A stretch of DNA of 16,262 bases from an uncultured Bacilli bacterium (lineage in GTDB: Bacteria; Bacillota_I; Bacilli_A; RF39; UBA660). Within the stretch, counting starts at the first letter, position 1; every line of letters starts with the position of its first letter. Of the stretch, positions 15,919-16,262 are shown piece after piece. Location: the NCBI GenBank assembly GCA_947585885.1, contig CANPXI010000010.1, positions 1-16,262 on the forward strand. The letters are read 5' to 3'. The notes under the pieces were generated by a model. It did no database searches and was not told the DNA's origin. It worked only from the letters and a program-made list of their open reading frames with translations. The translations under genes were made by a program, and so were the position numbers.

Positions 15919-15950
15919 TATATAAAAAGAGTAAGATACTTCTTACCCCT
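15919..15950 (-). terminator. Probable terminator downstream of the right-edge gene
   Basis: On the - strand, AGGGGTAAG, the loop AAGTAT, and CTTACTCTT (nine pairs, two of them G-U), followed by TTTATATA. It would end transcription coming from the right-edge secreted-protein gene before the GH31 promoter. The rest of the 15863-16075 gap holds one further hairpin (next entry) and nothing else that I recognise. Confidence 0.55.
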
Positions 15951-15954
15951 AAAT

Positions 15955-16003
15955 CTAGTTTTTTCTAAATTTTACTAAAAAATTTTAGAAACATTGAAAC
16001 TAG
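15955..16003. repeat. Imperfect long inverted repeat in the intergenic gap
   Basis: Outer arms CTAGTTT (15955-15961) and AAACTAG (15997-16003) enclose a near-palindrome TTCTAAATTTT...AAAATTTTAGAA. Together they could form an interrupted stem. It may be a second part of the terminator region or a remnant of a small repeat element. No second copy is seen in the window. Confidence 0.4.
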
Positions 16004-16075
16004 TCATTTTAGAATTATATTTAGTACGCATATTCTAATGTCTTTGGTGCATAAATACTTTCGTTTTTTATTTTT

Positions 16076-16262
16076 CTAATTCTCAACTTTTGCGCACGAA
16101 TCATCTATTGTGACTGTATACGGATCACTACTTGTTCCACTACCAGACAACTGAACACAAGATTTCAGAGAAAGTACTGGACGCACGACGCTCGAATAGT
16201 GGACGCGGTTGCTGCCCATGACGCCAGGGTTACTTGAACCGCTCACGTCGAACACGTCCGTG
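16076..16262 (-). CDS. C-terminal end of a secreted/surface protein, VRPV-SLKS type (5' end outside window)
   Basis: Reading leftwards from the window end, an open frame of 61 codons ends at TAG (16076-16078). It contains NPGVMGSNRVHYSSVVRPVL, then SLKSCVQLSGSGTSSDPYTV and a short tail. The pattern 'VRPv-sLKS-...-GsGT--dPY' is a recurrent C-terminal signature of large exported proteins of gut Bacillota, including the DUF6273-type domain and pilin-like proteins. This is recognised from memory only. Two Cys (in SLKSC and DDSC) could form a disulfide. Base composition is unlike the rest of the window: 39 of the last 62 bases are G or C, against 15 of 60 in 16021-16080. The amino-terminal part is not visible, so localisation is inferred. 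Confidence 0.6.
   Translation of the reverse strand, partial: TDVFDVSGSSNPGVMGSNRVHYSSVVRPVLSLKSCVQLSGSGTSSDPYTVTIDDSCAKVEN

Noticed and set aside
1..16262. Mollicute-type code with UGA read as Trp
   Set aside because: Conserved Trp residues in LeuRS and in WWSHD of the GH31 protein are TGG, and the genes end at normal stops, including TGA at 950-952.

Overview
The window is very AT-rich and uses the standard genetic code: conserved Trp positions in LeuRS and the GH31 protein are TGG, so UGA is not read as Trp. Spore-germination proteins (GerC and GerB types), a Cse60-type sporulation protein, a MurJ/SpoVB-type flippase, a leucine T-box and strong purine-rich Shine-Dalgarno sites point to a low-GC, probably spore-forming Bacillota of the Bacilli side, perhaps an uncultured gut lineage. 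The exact order cannot be fixed from the sequence.

Layout. (1) Bases 1-2046, + strand: the 3' part of a gerC-type lipoprotein gene and a complete gerB-type permease gene, overlapping by ATGA and closed at about 2059-2089 by a hairpin shared with the converging neighbour. (2) 2088-3513, - strand: a broken FtsX/MacB-type ABC permease, split in an A8 run and lacking its last membrane helices. (3) 3607-8138, - strand: a compact run of lipoprotein, cse60, MurJ/SpoVB flippase, ABC-2 ATPase and ABC-2 permease, ending in a hairpin terminator. The lipoprotein mRNA looks leaderless. (4) 8161-9615, - strand: a toxin-first toxin-antitoxin pair (RelE/HigB-like toxin; HTH plus ImmA/IrrE-like protein), whose promoter is overlaid by a perfect 10+10 bp inverted repeat. 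(5) 9691-10370, - strand: an unrecognised 200-aa protein with its own promoter and terminator. (6) 10380-13384, - strand: leucine T-box leader, a small membrane protein and leuS. (7) 13397-15862, - strand: a GH31-fold protein whose catalytic positions look substituted. (8) 15919-16262, - strand: terminator-like hairpins and the C-terminal end of a secreted protein of the VRPV-SLKS type, lying in a block where GC rises sharply.

How the genes fit together: the two ends of the spore cycle are represented, with germinant receptor parts on the left and cse60 beside a cell-wall precursor flippase in the middle. leuS and its small membrane-protein partner are expected to respond to uncharged tRNA-Leu. 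The most noteworthy points are the apparently non-catalytic GH31 protein, the homopolymer frameshift in the FtsX-type gene, the T-box-controlled membrane protein, the palindromic toxin-antitoxin operator and the GC jump at the right edge. I did not find CRISPR arrays, rRNA or tRNA genes, transposases or integrases.
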